The notes: generated by a model not told the origin, from the sequence alone. A stretch of 64,000 nt of DNA from Cucumibacter marinus DSM 18995 (GCF_000429865.1 NZ_KE386979.1:1-64000), one strand, 5' to 3'. Positions 36,908 through 46,296 are shown, counted from the stretch's first letter. Numbers and translations: made by a program.

Positions 36908-38299
36908 TCAGGCGTCCTTGCTTGCGAGCGCGGTGCGCCAGGTTTCGACCTGGGTGCGGACATTGTCGGGCGCGGTGCCGCCAAACGAGGTGCGCGAGGA
37001 GACCGAGGCCTCGACCGAGAGCACCTTGAAGGCGCGGGCATCGAGCCGCTCGTCGACGGCCTTGAAATCCTCGATGGTCAGCCCGTCGAGATCGCAGCCC
37101 TTTTCCTCGGCTTTGGCGACCAGCGTGCCGGTGATGTGGTGGGCGTCGCGGAAGGGCACATTGGCGACCCGCACCAGCCAGTCGGCCAGATCGGTGGCGG
37201 TGGCGAAACCGGCCCCGGCGGCGGCTTTCATCTTCTCCCGGTTGACCGTCAGGTCGCCGACCATACCGGTCATGGCGGCGAGCGCCAGGGACAGGCTGTC
37301 GAGGGCGTCGAAGGTCATTTCCTTGTCTTCCTGCATGTCCTTTGAATAGGCGAGCGGCAGGCCCTTCATCACGGTCATGATCGAAGTGAGTGCGCCGAGC
37401 ACGCGGCCCGGCTTGGCGCGGATCAGTTCGGCGGCATCGGGATTGCGCTTTTGCGGCATGATCGAGGAGCCGGTCGAGAACTTGTCGCTTAGTTGCACGA
37501 AGCCGAATTGGGGGGTGGACCAGATCACAAGTTCCTCGGCGAAGCGCGACAGGTGAACGGCGCAGATCGCGCAGGCGGCCACGGTTTCCATGACGAAATC
37601 GCGGTCGGAGACGGCATCGAGCGAGTTGGCGGCTGGCCGGTCGAAGCCGAGGGCTTCTGCCGTCATGTGCCGGTCTATGGGGAAACTGGTGCCCGCCAGC
37701 GCGGCGGCGCCAAGCGGGCTTTCATTGAGCCGCTTGCGCGCATCCTCGAGCCGGCCCGCATCGCGGCCGAGCATTTCGACATAGGCGAGCATATGGTGGC
37801 CGAAGGTGACCGGCTGGGCCGACTGCAGATGGGTGAAGCCGGGCATGACGGTATTGGCCTCGGCCTCGGCGCGGTCGAGGAAGGCTTTTTGCAGGGTACG
37901 GACCTGGCCGATCAGCATGTCGATGGCGTCGCGGACATAGAGCTTGAAGTCGGTGGCGACCTGGTCGTTGCGCGAGCGGGCGGTGTGCAGCCGGCCGGCG
38001 GGCTCGCCGACCAGTTCCTTCAGCCGCGCCTCGATATTCATGTGAATGTCTTCGAGCGCGCGCGAAAAGTTGAACGAGCCTTGTTCGATCTCGGCTTTGA
38101 CCGCTTCGAGTCCCTTGATAATCGCATCGCGGTCCTCGGCCGTGAGGATCCCGGTTTCGGCCAGCATGGTGGCATGCGCGACAGAGCCTGCGACATCCTG
38201 CGCATAGAAGCGTTTGTCGTAGCCGATCGAGGCGTTTATCTCTTCCATGATGACGTCGGGTCCGGCCCCGAAGCGGCCACCCCACATGCGATTGCTCAT
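36908..38299 (-). CDS. argH: Argininosuccinate lyase
   Basis: The 463-residue enzyme makes arginine and fumarate. It opens [10 protein letters not shown], the family start, which fixes the start at 38299 although the frame extends to 38455. The superfamily signature is [12 protein letters not shown], with [11 protein letters not shown] and [16 protein letters not shown]. Divergent from the thioredoxin-like gene with a 19-base gap between starts, as is often seen for argH/tlpA in alphaproteobacteria. Confidence 0.96.
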   Translation of the reverse strand: MSNRMWGGRFGAGPDVIMEEINASIGYDKRFYAQDVAGSVAHATMLAETGILTAEDRDAIIKGLEAVKAEIEQGSFNFSRALEDIHMNIEARLKELVGEPAGRLHTARSRNDQVATDFKLYVRDAIDMLIGQVRTLQKAFLDRAEAEANTVMPGFTHLQSAQPVTFGHHMLAYVEMLGRDAGRLEDARKRLNESPLGAAALAGTSFPIDRHMTAEALGFDRPAANSLDAVSDRDFVMETVAACAICAVHLSRFAEELVIWSTPQFGFVQLSDKFSTGSSIMPQKRNPDAAELIRAKPGRVLGALTSIMTVMKGLPLAYSKDMQEDKEMTFDALDSLSLALAAMTGMVGDLTVNREKMKAAAGAGFATATDLADWLVRVANVPFRDAHHITGTLVAKAEEKGCDLDGLTIEDFKAVDERLDARAFKVLSVEASVSSRTSFGGTAPDNVRTQVETWRTALASKDA

Positions 38300-38318
38300 A
38301 TCAGCACCGGTAAATCCT

Positions 38319-39029
38319 ATGACAGACAATGGCCCCGCCCCCGAGACCGCGAACGCGAAAGCACCCTCACGCCTTTGGCGTCTGGGGGTGCTGACCGCAG
38401 TGGCGGTAGGTATAGCGACCGCCCTTTGGTGGAGCAATGGCGGGGTGACAAACAATCTCTTCGGGGGTTCGGGCGGGTCCTGTGCCGCCGATCCGGCAGC
38501 GCGCGAGCGGATCGATCAGGCGGCTGCCGGCGAGCTTGCCGCCTTCCGGGCCACGGCCGAAGGGCGTGACCATAACGATCTGCGGTTCCAGTCGCCGGAA
38601 GGCCAGACGGTCGGCTTCACGGCGCTGCCGGAAAAGGTGCGGCTGGTCAATTTCTGGGCGAGCTGGTGCGCGCCCTGCCGGGCGGAGATGCCGGCACTCT
38701 CGGCGATCGAGGAGAAGTTCGGGGGCGAGAATTTCGAGGTGACGACGATCAATCTCGATATCGGGGATGACGGTATCGGCAAGGCCAAACAGTTCATCGC
38801 CGAAACCGGCACCGGCAATCTGCCGCTTTATTCGGATCAGACATTCAAGAGCTTCGACACGCTCAAGCAGAAAGGCGTGGCGATCGGCCTGCCGGCGACT
38901 TTGCTTTTGTCGCCCAAGGGCTGCGAGTGGGGCGTGCTGGCGGGACCCGCGGAATGGGATACCGAAGACGGACACGGGCTCATCGAGACCGCGATCGATC
39001 TCGCGCGGGAAGACGGTTCGAACGGGTAG
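38319..39029 (+). CDS. tlpA: TlpA-like membrane-anchored thioredoxin
   Basis: The 236-residue protein has one N-terminal membrane anchor (about 22-40) and a periplasmic thioredoxin fold with the redox motif WASWCAPC (Cys117, Cys120), and cis-Pro in [10 protein letters not shown]. TlpA-type proteins reduce periplasmic thiols, for example in cytochrome c or cytochrome oxidase copper-site assembly. Extra cysteines occur at ~54 (GGSCAAD) and in KGCEWG. Confidence 0.9.
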   Translation: MTDNGPAPETANAKAPSRLWRLGVLTAVAVGIATALWWSNGGVTNNLFGGSGGSCAADPAARERIDQAAAGELAAFRATAEGRDHNDLRFQSPEGQTVGFTALPEKVRLVNFWASWCAPCRAEMPALSAIEEKFGGENFEVTTINLDIGDDGIGKAKQFIAETGTGNLPLYSDQTFKSFDTLKQKGVAIGLPATLLLSPKGCEWGVLAGPAEWDTEDGHGLIETAIDLAREDGSNG

Positions 39030-39059
39030 GGACGGCGGCTGGCCTCAGATGGGCCGGCC

Positions 39060-39251
39060 TCAGGCGGATTTGTCGACCCGCGCGCCGGTGCCGGGGGCCG
39101 GCATGGCTTTGAGGTTCTCAGCCGACTGGGTGATCATGTCAACGAGCTGCTGCTCCATCTCATGATTCTTCTTGGTCATGAGCATTTGAGCGGTCTGCTG
39201 GGTCTGGGCCTGTTTGAGAGCAACGGCCTGAAGAGCGACTGACATATCCAT
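39060..39251 (-). CDS. YjfB-like putative motility protein
   Basis: The 63-residue helical protein (MDMSVALQAVALKQAQTQQ, then MEQQLVDMITQSAENL) matches the short YjfB family annotated as putative motility proteins. It contains a Q/A-rich coiled-coil-prone helix. No flagellar genes are nearby, so the annotation gives no clear role. It lies downstream of the rhomboid gene on the same strand. Confidence 0.75.
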   Translation of the reverse strand: MDMSVALQAVALKQAQTQQTAQMLMTKKNHEMEQQLVDMITQSAENLKAMPAPGTGARVDKSA

Positions 39252-39319
39252 GGCCCGAACCCTAGGGCCACAAGGTTAAGATAGCGTTCACCCTAACGCT
39301 GCGATTGCCACTGGCGCCG

Positions 39320-40000
39320 TTACCGGCCAAACAGCGCCAGCTCGCGGCGCTTGAACAGCGGGATCAGCGCCACCCCGGCGATGAAACCGCCAATATGCGC
39401 CCACCAGGCCACCGGATCGTCGTTCGGGATCAGCGCGAAGACGAGCTGGAGACCGATCCATGCCCCCAGCGCCCACAGCGCGGGCACCGGCACCGGCAAG
39501 GGAATGATCAGCCTGACGATCACCATTACCCGCACCTTGGGATAAAGCACCAGGTAGGCACCGATGACCCCGGCAACGGCGCCCGAGGCGCCGATCAACG
39601 GACCGCTGGAGCCGAAATTGAACAGCATGTGGGCGAGGGCGGCTGCGATGGCACACACCACATAGAAGACGAGGTAACGGGCATGGCCCATGGCGTCCTC
39701 GACGTTGTCGCCGAACACCCAGAGGAACAGCATGTTGGTGGCCACATGCCAGAAATCGGCATGCAGGAACGCGTAGGTGACAAGCGTCGCCTTGTCGGGC
39801 AGCAGGGGGAAGGGGTCGGCATAGATGCCCTGGACCACGCCGGGCACCATGCCGAAGGCCACGAAGAACCGGTTCTCGAGCGCCACAGGCATGGCAAGCT
39901 GGACGACGAAGATGAGAAAGGTCGCCAGAATGATCGACCAGTTCACATATTCGCGCTTCAGATACCGGATCGGGTTCGAATCATGGACCGGGTAGAACAT
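39320..40000 (-). CDS. Rhomboid family intramembrane serine protease
   Basis: The 226-residue protein has six or seven membrane segments. The nucleophile Ser is in GASGAVAGVIGAY, the catalytic His in WWAHIGGFIAG, and the early FLHADFWHVATNMLFLWVFG segment carries the conserved His/Asn. It should cut membrane proteins within the lipid bilayer; the target is unknown. It follows the PduO gene by 36 bases. Confidence 0.92.
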   Translation of the reverse strand: MFYPVHDSNPIRYLKREYVNWSIILATFLIFVVQLAMPVALENRFFVAFGMVPGVVQGIYADPFPLLPDKATLVTYAFLHADFWHVATNMLFLWVFGDNVEDAMGHARYLVFYVVCAIAAALAHMLFNFGSSGPLIGASGAVAGVIGAYLVLYPKVRVMVIVRLIIPLPVPVPALWALGAWIGLQLVFALIPNDDPVAWWAHIGGFIAGVALIPLFKRRELALFGR

Positions 40001-40036
40001 TGAATGGCCCTCCCGGCCGACGACCTGGTTCGGGTC

Positions 40037-40621
40037 CTAGTTCTTGCCGGTGAAGCGACCCGGCTCCCACAGGACATCGTTCTTGCCCAGCCCGTTGGCG
40101 ATGCGGCCCAGCACGAACAAGAGATCCGACAAGCGGTTGAGATAGCGCATTGCGATGGCCGAGGTTTCGGGTTCCGCCTCGATCAGCTCGGCGACCCGGC
40201 GCTCGGCACGGCGCGAAACCGTGCGCGCCAGGTGCAGCGCGGCCGAAAGCGGGGTGCCGGCAGGCAGCACGAAGCTTCTCAGAGGCTCCAGCTCCTCATT
40301 GAACTTGTCGATGGTGCGCTCAAGCCATTCGACCTGCGGTTCGGTGATCCGCAAGGGCTCGTGATACTGCTCGGCATCAGGGCCCGGGGTGGCAAGGTCG
40401 GCGCCGAGGTCGAACAGATCGTTCTGGACACGGCTGAGGACGGTGTCGATGCGGGTCATGCCGATCGCCGCCACCCGCGCCATGCCGACCGTGGCGTTGG
40501 TTTCATCGACCGTGCCATAGGCCTCGACGCGGAGGTCGTGCTTCTTGCGGCGCGGGCCGGAAACGAGCCCCGTGGTGCCGTCGTCACCGGTTTTTGTGTA
40601 GATCTTGTTGAGCTTGACCAT
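40037..40621 (-). CDS. pduO: PduO-type cob(I)alamin adenosyltransferase
   Basis: The 194-residue protein adds the adenosyl group from ATP to cob(I)alamin. It has the N-terminal ATP loop KIYTKTGDDGTTGLVSG, the family segment YGTVDETNATVGMAR and the C-terminal RYLNRLSDLLFVLGR. Length is normal for the MMAB/PduO class. Its ATG follows the twin-transmembrane protein stop by one base. Confidence 0.94.
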   Translation of the reverse strand: MVKLNKIYTKTGDDGTTGLVSGPRRKKHDLRVEAYGTVDETNATVGMARVAAIGMTRIDTVLSRVQNDLFDLGADLATPGPDAEQYHEPLRITEPQVEWLERTIDKFNEELEPLRSFVLPAGTPLSAALHLARTVSRRAERRVAELIEAEPETSAIAMRYLNRLSDLLFVLGRIANGLGKNDVLWEPGRFTGKN

Positions 40622-40622
40622 C

Positions 40623-40820
40623 TCAGCTGCCTCCGCCCGGCGAGAAGACGAACAGGGCCAGCATCAACAGAACCACCGCCACGAATTGTGCGATCACGCG
40701 TGCGCGCATGAGTTTCTGGCTGAGATTGCCGTCGCCGCCGCGAAACATGTTCCACAGGCCGGCCCCGAGGATCAGGACGACGACCGCCAGGGCGATCATG
40801 ATGAGAATGTTGATGACCAT
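40623..40820 (-). CDS. Twin-transmembrane (HIG1-like) small protein
   Basis: The 65-residue protein has two membrane helices (about 3-24 and 42-60) joined by a polar loop WNMFRGGDGNLSQKLMRARV, the pattern of HIG1-domain/twin-transmembrane proteins that commonly precede pduO in alphaproteobacteria. It may support respiratory complexes; the role is uncertain. It sits 3 bases after the LysR stop and 1 base before pduO. Confidence 0.9.
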   Translation of the reverse strand: MVINILIMIALAVVVLILGAGLWNMFRGGDGNLSQKLMRARVIAQFVAVVLLMLALFVFSPGGGS

Positions 40821-40823
40821 GGT

Positions 40824-41774
40824 CTAGGCGCTGCCTTCGTCATGCGGTTTCGAATCGGTCCCTTCGGTCAGGGGCCATGGCTTGCCGTCTATATAACCCT
40901 TCATCAGCTCGCCCAACAGGTCATAGACTACGCGGATGCGCCGCGCGGTGGTCAATTCCCGGTGCGTGACCATCCAGACCTCGAGCGGGGGAATGTGCAT
41001 TTGCGGCAGGATGGCCTCGATCCCGGGGGTCAGTTCAATGAGCTGGCCCTGGGCAAACGAAATGCCGAGCCCGGCCCTGACCATCTCCCATATGAGGGTC
41101 TGACTGTCGGTGCGATAGATGAAATCCTCGCGCCTGAGTTCGTGTCCCATGGCCTTGGCGACCCTGATGATGTCCTCGGATTTGTCGAAGCCGATGAGAT
41201 CATGTCCGCGCATCTCCTCGGCCGTGTGTGGCGTGCCGCGCCGGTCGAGATAGGCGCGATGGGCGCAGGCGCGGATCGGCATCTGGCCGATCTTCTTGCC
41301 GATCACTTCGAGCTGGCCGGGACGGAACATGCGGATGGCGATGTCGGCCTCGCGCAACAAGAGATTGCTCGCCAGATCGGAGGACACCAGTTCGAGCTGG
41401 ATTTCGGGATATTCGGCACGGATCGAGGGCAGGAGATGCGGCAGGACAAAGTGAGACACCGCGTCTGATGCGGTGATGCGCACACTGCCTTCCAGCGTTT
41501 CGGCGGCCCCGGCGGCCAGGGTGCGGGCATGCCCCAAGGCATCGCGGGCGCCGATCACCGAGGCGGCGAGCTTCTCGGCCATGGCGGTCGGGTGCAGGCC
41601 CCGCGTGGTGCGCTCAAACAGGACCGTCCCCAGCGCGGTCTCCAATTCCTCGATATGCCGCCCGAGCGTCGGCTGAGAGGCGCTGAGCTTGCGGGCGGCG
41701 GCCGAGAGCGACCCCGCTTCGAGCACGCCGAGAAACGAGCGCCACAAATGCCAGTCCGGTTCCAGGTCGGCCAT
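40824..41774 (-). CDS. LysR family transcriptional regulator
   Basis: The 316-residue protein has an N-terminal winged helix-turn-helix (VLEAGSLSAAARKLSASQPTLGRHIEELE, about 18-46) and a periplasmic-binding-fold effector domain. It is divergent from an NAD(P)-binding oxidoreductase with two palindromic boxes between, so that gene is its likely target. It is also followed at 3 bases by the twin-transmembrane and pduO genes, so autoregulation could affect those genes. Confidence 0.93.
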   Translation of the reverse strand: MADLEPDWHLWRSFLGVLEAGSLSAAARKLSASQPTLGRHIEELETALGTVLFERTTRGLHPTAMAEKLAASVIGARDALGHARTLAAGAAETLEGSVRITASDAVSHFVLPHLLPSIRAEYPEIQLELVSSDLASNLLLREADIAIRMFRPGQLEVIGKKIGQMPIRACAHRAYLDRRGTPHTAEEMRGHDLIGFDKSEDIIRVAKAMGHELRREDFIYRTDSQTLIWEMVRAGLGISFAQGQLIELTPGIEAILPQMHIPPLEVWMVTHRELTTARRIRVVYDLLGELMKGYIDGKPWPLTEGTDSKPHDEGSA

Positions 41775-41793
41775 ACGCCGTGCCTCCTATTCT

Positions 41794-41852
41794 ATTCAAA
41801 AATGAATGAATAACTTTCATTCTTGGCTGAAGTAAATTCAATTATGAATTGA
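41794..41852. promoter_or_regulatory. Twin LysR-type operator boxes between lysR and oxidoreductase genes
   Basis: Two identical dyads ATTCA-N4-TGAAT occur at 41794-41807 and 41836-41849, exactly 42 bp apart, close to four helical turns. Between them a third dyad GAATGAA-N5-TTCATTC spans 41804-41822, and the second box is embedded in TCAATT-N3-AATTGA (41838-41852). This AT-rich stretch stands out against the surrounding GC-rich DNA and fits tetrameric LysR binding. Confidence 0.75.
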
Positions 41853-41884
41853 TAGATTGATCTCGTCAATCACGGGAGATGATC

Positions 41885-42859
41885 ATGAAGGGTTCAGTCA
41901 CAGTTCTGGGTATCAATGGCCGGATCGGCCAGGCGGCCGCCACGGCCTTCGTCAATGCCGGGTTCACAGTTGCCGGTTTCGGGCGGTCGGCACGGGCAGT
42001 GCCGCCGGGCGTTACGTTCCGGCAGGGCACGGTCGAGGATACCGCCTCGCTCAAGGCGGCGATCGCGGATGCGGACATTGTCGTCAACGCGCTCAATCTG
42101 CCCTATCACAAATGGTATAACGGGCGCGCCGAAGCCCAGCTCGAGGCGGCGATCGCCGCCATGAAGGACAGCGGCAAGACGATGCTGTTCCCCGGCAATG
42201 TCTATAACTATTCGCCGGACCAGCTGGTGCTGCGGCCTGACACGCCGCAAAAGCCGCCGCATGAGCGCGGCGCGATCCGCAAGCGCATGGAAGACCGGCT
42301 CAAGCGCGCCGCCCGTGAAGACGGCATCCAGGTCGCGATCCTCAGGGCCGGCGATTTCTACGGGCCGGGCGCTTTCGAAAGCTGGTTCGATCTCGGCATT
42401 TCTCGGGATTTCGCCCGCAAGGCGATCACCTATCCTGGCGAAATGAAGACCGGGCACAGCTGGGCCTATCTGCCCGATCTCGGCCGCGCCTTCGCGGTAC
42501 TCGGCGAAAAGCGCGATCAGCTCGGTGCCTTCGAAAGCTTCCAGTTTTCAGGGCATTTCGCGACCGGCGAAGAACTGGTTGCCGCGGTCCAGGCGGCACT
42601 GCCGGAGCGGTACAAGGTCAAGAAATTCTTCTGGTGGATGCTGGCGCTGATGGCGCCCTTCTCCAAGCTGATGCGCTCGGTCTACCAGATGCGCTATCTG
42701 TGGAAGACGCCGCAGCGGCTTGAAGACCCGCGGCTCGAGACGCTGCTCGGCGAAGGGTTTCATACCCCGTTCAAGGAAGCGGTGGCCCGGACCGCGCGAT
42801 CCTATCTGCCGCAAGATCAAAAGGCCGGTGCGAGCGCCAGCGCGGTGGTCGTCGCCTAA
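41885..42859 (+). CDS. NAD(P)-binding atypical short-chain/epimerase-like oxidoreductase
   Basis: The 324-residue protein has the Rossmann start VTVLGINGRIGQAAATAF and the segment VVNALNLPYHKWY of NAD(P)H-binding epimerase/isoflavone-reductase-like proteins. The ATG at 41885 is preferred to 41879 because GGGAG is 7 bases upstream. It ends with a hydrophobic segment and a variable tail. Substrate unknown. Divergent from and probably regulated by the LysR protein; its last 4 bases overlap the convergent gluQRS gene. Confidence 0.8.
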   Translation: MKGSVTVLGINGRIGQAAATAFVNAGFTVAGFGRSARAVPPGVTFRQGTVEDTASLKAAIADADIVVNALNLPYHKWYNGRAEAQLEAAIAAMKDSGKTMLFPGNVYNYSPDQLVLRPDTPQKPPHERGAIRKRMEDRLKRAAREDGIQVAILRAGDFYGPGAFESWFDLGISRDFARKAITYPGEMKTGHSWAYLPDLGRAFAVLGEKRDQLGAFESFQFSGHFATGEELVAAVQAALPERYKVKKFFWWMLALMAPFSKLMRSVYQMRYLWKTPQRLEDPRLETLLGEGFHTPFKEAVARTARSYLPQDQKAGASASAVVVA

Positions 42860-43749
42860 CCGGCGGCCGCAGATTGAAAGCCGAGCTCGCGGCGCAGTTG
42901 TGCCGCGCTCAACCCCTCATCTCTCAGGTCGCGCAGGCTCATCGAGCCGCGCGACTTTGAGAGCTTCTTGTCGTCATCGTCAGCGATCAGCTTGTGATGG
43001 CAGTAGATAGGCGCGGGCAGGCCGAGCAGGGTCTGCAAGACCCGATGAATGGCAGTGGCGAAGTAAAGGTCCATGCCACGGGTGACATGGGTGATGTGCT
43101 GTTCGGCATCATCGACGACAACGCTCAAATGATAGCTGGTGGGGGTGTCCTTTCTCACCAGAACACAATCGCCCCAGGCCATGGGGTCGGCGGCGATATG
43201 AGAAATGGCGAGCGTTTCAGCATTCATTTCGGCCCAGGTTAGCGGGCCGGTCCGCTCCAGTGCGGCGTCCATATCCAGACGCCAGGCGACGTTGGCGCCG
43301 CCGGCAATGCGCTGTTCAGCCATGTGCGGATCGAGATGGCGGCAGGTGCCGGGATAGACCGGCGCGCCATCGGGGTCGGTTTCACCGGTCGCGTTGGCGG
43401 CAATATCGGCGCGCGAACAGAAACACGGATAGATCAGCCCCTCGGCGCGCAGCCGGTCGGCGGCCAACCCATAGAGATCGAAACGGTTGGACTGGCGCAC
43501 CGTTTCACCGTCGAAATGGATGCCCAGCCAGTCAAGATCCTCACGCATGGCGTCGACAAGCTCGGGCTTGCAGCGGGTCGTGTCGATATCCTCGATGCGC
43601 AGGATCAACTCGCCGCCGAGCCGTCGGGCCATGGCCTCGGCAAACAGGGCCGAATAGGCATGGCCGCGGTGCAGATGGCCGTTGGGGCTGGGTGCGAAAC
43701 GCAAAACGGTTGGCGCTGGCGGCAAAATCGGTTGTGATGGATCGACCAT
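42856..43749 (-). CDS. gluQ: Glutamyl-Q tRNA(Asp) synthetase
   Basis: The 297-residue protein is a truncated GluRS paralogue that adds glutamate to queuosine in tRNA-Asp. It has the HIGH-like motif SPNGHLHRGHAYSALF, a zinc-type CFC pair (IYPCFCSRADI) and a KMSKS-like KLSKSRGS, but no anticodon-binding domain, which separates it from GluRS. Confidence 0.93.
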   Translation of the reverse strand: MVDPSQPILPPAPTVLRFAPSPNGHLHRGHAYSALFAEAMARRLGGELILRIEDIDTTRCKPELVDAMREDLDWLGIHFDGETVRQSNRFDLYGLAADRLRAEGLIYPCFCSRADIAANATGETDPDGAPVYPGTCRHLDPHMAEQRIAGGANVAWRLDMDAALERTGPLTWAEMNAETLAISHIAADPMAWGDCVLVRKDTPTSYHLSVVVDDAEQHITHVTRGMDLYFATAIHRVLQTLLGLPAPIYCHHKLIADDDDKKLSKSRGSMSLRDLRDEGLSAAQLRRELGFQSAAAG

Positions 43750-43781
43750 CGTCCCTATTTCCTGACCCGCCGGTTCCTATC

Positions 43782-44444
43782 ATGGCCCGCCCCGCCTCTC
43801 CAGCGCCGATCCGCGATCTCGACGTGCTCAATGCGCATCTCGATGCGCTTGTCGCGCTCGATCCGCGGCTTCATGAAGTGCGCGCGGTCTCCGGCGAGGT
43901 GTCCCTGCGGCCCGGTCAGCGCGGCTTCGCCGGTATTGCCACCATCGTCAACGCACAGCAGCTTTCGGTTGCGAGTGCCGGGGCGATCCAGAAGCGGTTC
44001 GAGGCGTTGTTCGACGGACAGGTGACGGGTGCGGCCTATCTCGCCCATCCCGAAGACGCGATCCGGGGATGCGGGTTGTCCCGCTCGAAATATGCAACGC
44101 TTGCGGGTGTGGCGGCGGCGGAACGGGACGGGCTTATCGATTATGATGCGCTCGAGGTTATGCCGCCCGAAGAGGCGATTGCGGCGCTGACGGCGCTCAA
44201 GGGCATCGGGCCGTGGACAGCGGAAATCTATTTGTTGTTTTGCCTCGGACATCCCGACATCTTTCCCGCCGGCGACCTGGCGCTGCAGAAGATGGTCGGG
44301 GTGGCGCTCGGCCATGAGGAGCGGCCCGGCGAAAAGCTGGTGCGGGAAATCGCCGAGGACTGGGCGCCCTACAGGGGCGCGGCGGCGCGCCTGTTCTGGC
44401 GCTATTTTGCCGCCACCAAGGAACGCGAAGGAGTAGCGTTGTGA
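43782..44444 (+). CDS. DNA-3-methyladenine glycosylase II (AlkA-like, HhH-GPD)
   Basis: The 220-residue base-excision repair enzyme has the helix-hairpin-helix LTALKGIGPWTAEIYLLF and the catalytic Asp in FPAGDLAL. Start 43782 is chosen because the upstream frame is antisense to gluQRS. It lacks the N-terminal domain and methylated-DNA adaptor of E. coli AlkA, as usual for short AlkA forms. Its stop overlaps the next gene (GTGA). Confidence 0.92.
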   Translation: MARPASPAPIRDLDVLNAHLDALVALDPRLHEVRAVSGEVSLRPGQRGFAGIATIVNAQQLSVASAGAIQKRFEALFDGQVTGAAYLAHPEDAIRGCGLSRSKYATLAGVAAAERDGLIDYDALEVMPPEEAIAALTALKGIGPWTAEIYLLFCLGHPDIFPAGDLALQKMVGVALGHEERPGEKLVREIAEDWAPYRGAAARLFWRYFAATKEREGVAL

Positions 44445-45118
44445 CGACTTCAACCGGGCTCGACGGCGTGCGGGTCGATCCGAAATCGGGCGGTTCCGCC
44501 AAGCAGCTGATGATCATCCTGCATGGCTATGGCGCGGATGGCGCAGACATGGCGAGCCTTGCCCAATTCTGGATGCACCGGTTTCCCGATATGGGTTTCG
44601 TGATGCCCAACGGGCCCGCGCCCTGCGACATCAACCCGGCGGGGTATCAATGGTTTCCGCTCGACGAGATCGACCCGATGACCATGGGGCCGGGCGCAGA
44701 TGGTGTGCGTCCGGTGATCGAAGGGTTCGTGAAGGCCGAGCTCGAGCGGACCGGGCTCGGCTCCGAAGACCTGATCCTTGCCGGGTTTTCGCAAGGGGCG
44801 ATGATGGCGCTCGATGTGGCCCTGCGGCGGTACGAGGCGGTCAAGGGTGTGGTCAGTTTTTCCGGATCGCTGGTGGCACCCAACTCGATCGCGACCAATC
44901 TCAGATCGCGTCCGCCTGTCTGTCTCGTGCATGGGGCCGAGGACGATGTGGTGCCGGCGGCCGCCAGCTCCCTGGCGCACCGGCTGCTGGGCGAGATGGA
45001 TGTGAACAGCCGGCTGCTGATCGCGGAGAATACAGGGCACTCGATCCCGATGGACGGGCTCGGCTTTGCCACACTTTTCCTCACGGAACTGATTTCGGGC
45101 GTGTCGCCAGAACCTTAA
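44441..45118 (+). CDS. Phospholipase/carboxylesterase family hydrolase
   Basis: The 225-residue alpha/beta hydrolase starts with GTG overlapping the glycosylase stop by 4 bases. The nucleophile elbow is AGFSQGAMMAL, the Asp lies in HGAEDDVVP and the His in ENTGHSIPMDG; the oxyanion segment is ILHGYGADG. This is the short AB_hydrolase_2 class that cuts small esters. It forms an operon with the repair glycosylase; the functional link is not evident. Confidence 0.9.
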   Translation: MTTSTGLDGVRVDPKSGGSAKQLMIILHGYGADGADMASLAQFWMHRFPDMGFVMPNGPAPCDINPAGYQWFPLDEIDPMTMGPGADGVRPVIEGFVKAELERTGLGSEDLILAGFSQGAMMALDVALRRYEAVKGVVSFSGSLVAPNSIATNLRSRPPVCLVHGAEDDVVPAAASSLAHRLLGEMDVNSRLLIAENTGHSIPMDGLGFATLFLTELISGVSPEP

Positions 45119-45219
45119 GCAAAGTTCCGCGTCAGCTTCACACCGCTGACATATCCCGATAAGACTATCCCGAGCGTAATTTGTAACCCGAGGTGATTCC
45201 TTACCCCAAGGAGGCTGGT

Positions 45220-45777
45220 GTGACCGTCAACGTGTCACCCGAATCCCTTCCGGCCCTGGTCCTTAACGCTGACTATCGGCCCCTGAGTTACTATCCCTTG
45301 TCGCTTTGGTCCTGGCAGGACGCGATCAAGGCCGTTTGTCTTGATCGTGTGAACATCGTCTCGGAATATGACCGGGTGATCCACAGCCCCAGCTTCGAGA
45401 TGAAGCTGCCGAGCGTGGTTTCTCTCAAATCCTATGTGAAGCCGGCGCGTCACCCGGCCTTCACGCGGTTCAATGTGTTCCTGCGCGACCGGTTCCAGTG
45501 CCAGTATTGCGGGTCACGCGAAGACCTCACCTTCGATCATGTGATCCCGCGCTCGCTTGGCGGGCGCACGACCTGGGACAATGTGGTCGCCGCTTGCGCG
45601 CCGTGTAACCTCAAAAAGGGCAACAAGCTGCCGGCGCAGATCAACATGCATCCCTGGCAGAAGCCCTTCCATCCGACCGTGCACGACCTGCACAATAATG
45701 GCCGGGCGTTTCCGCCCAACTATCTGCATGAGAGCTGGATGGATTATCTCTACTGGGATACCGAGCTTGAGCCGTAA
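45220..45777 (+). CDS. HNH endonuclease domain protein
   Basis: The 185-residue protein has an N-terminal family-specific segment (ALVLNADYRPLSYYPLSLW) and a C-terminal HNH domain with zinc cysteines CQYCG and CAPCN around DHVIPRSLGGRTTWDN. It resembles the widely conserved standalone alphaproteobacterial HNH proteins rather than phage or restriction nucleases. The GTG at 45220 follows AAGGAGG by 5 bases; a longer start at 45193 lacks such a site. Confidence 0.92.
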   Translation: MTVNVSPESLPALVLNADYRPLSYYPLSLWSWQDAIKAVCLDRVNIVSEYDRVIHSPSFEMKLPSVVSLKSYVKPARHPAFTRFNVFLRDRFQCQYCGSREDLTFDHVIPRSLGGRTTWDNVVAACAPCNLKKGNKLPAQINMHPWQKPFHPTVHDLHNNGRAFPPNYLHESWMDYLYWDTELEP

Positions 45778-45798
45778 GCGGGGTTTGTCCGCGGCGGT

Positions 45799-46296
45799 TC
45801 AGTCGCGGGTCTGGCGATAGAGCGAAGAGCCGAGCAGCACCACAATCACGAACGAAACAATGGCGTTCATACCGGCGAAGCTGAGGCCGAGAATGCGGAT
45901 CTGCGGGCGGTCGCAGGGCACGACGCGCGAGGCGTCGAGATTGTCGAGATCGCCAAAGCTGATGCCGCCGCCCAGCCCCGAGCAGGTGTCCGGTCCCGGC
46001 CAGAAGCCCCATTCCACCCCGGCATGGTAACCCCCGAGATAGGTGCCCCAGACAAACAGCGCGGTAATGATGGTGGTCAGCGCGAGGCGCGCCGCTTTGC
46101 CCAGCTTTTGCCAGGCCCATAGTGTGACCGCCAGGAGCGGCAGGCCGATATAATAGGGCCAACGCTGCTGGTAGCACAGTTCGCAGGGCTCGAATCCACC
46201 CAGATACTGGAAGCCGAGGGCCGTCAGCAGGGCCAGAAGCGCCAGAAGAAATGCAGCGTTGGCTAGGTTGCGGTCGGTGCCAAGCGATGGGGTCAT
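45799..46296 (-). CDS. dsbB: Disulfide bond formation protein DsbB
   Basis: The 165-residue protein has four membrane helices. The first redox pair CELC lies after helix 1 (PCELCYQQRWPYYIG), the second pair is the distant Cys of GPDTCSGLGG and VVPCDRPQ in the second periplasmic loop. It reoxidises DsbA using quinone. It lies 10 bases downstream of the YqaA gene. Confidence 0.93.
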   Translation of the reverse strand: MTPSLGTDRNLANAAFLLALLALLTALGFQYLGGFEPCELCYQQRWPYYIGLPLLAVTLWAWQKLGKAARLALTTIITALFVWGTYLGGYHAGVEWGFWPGPDTCSGLGGGISFGDLDNLDASRVVPCDRPQIRILGLSFAGMNAIVSFVIVVLLGSSLYRQTRD

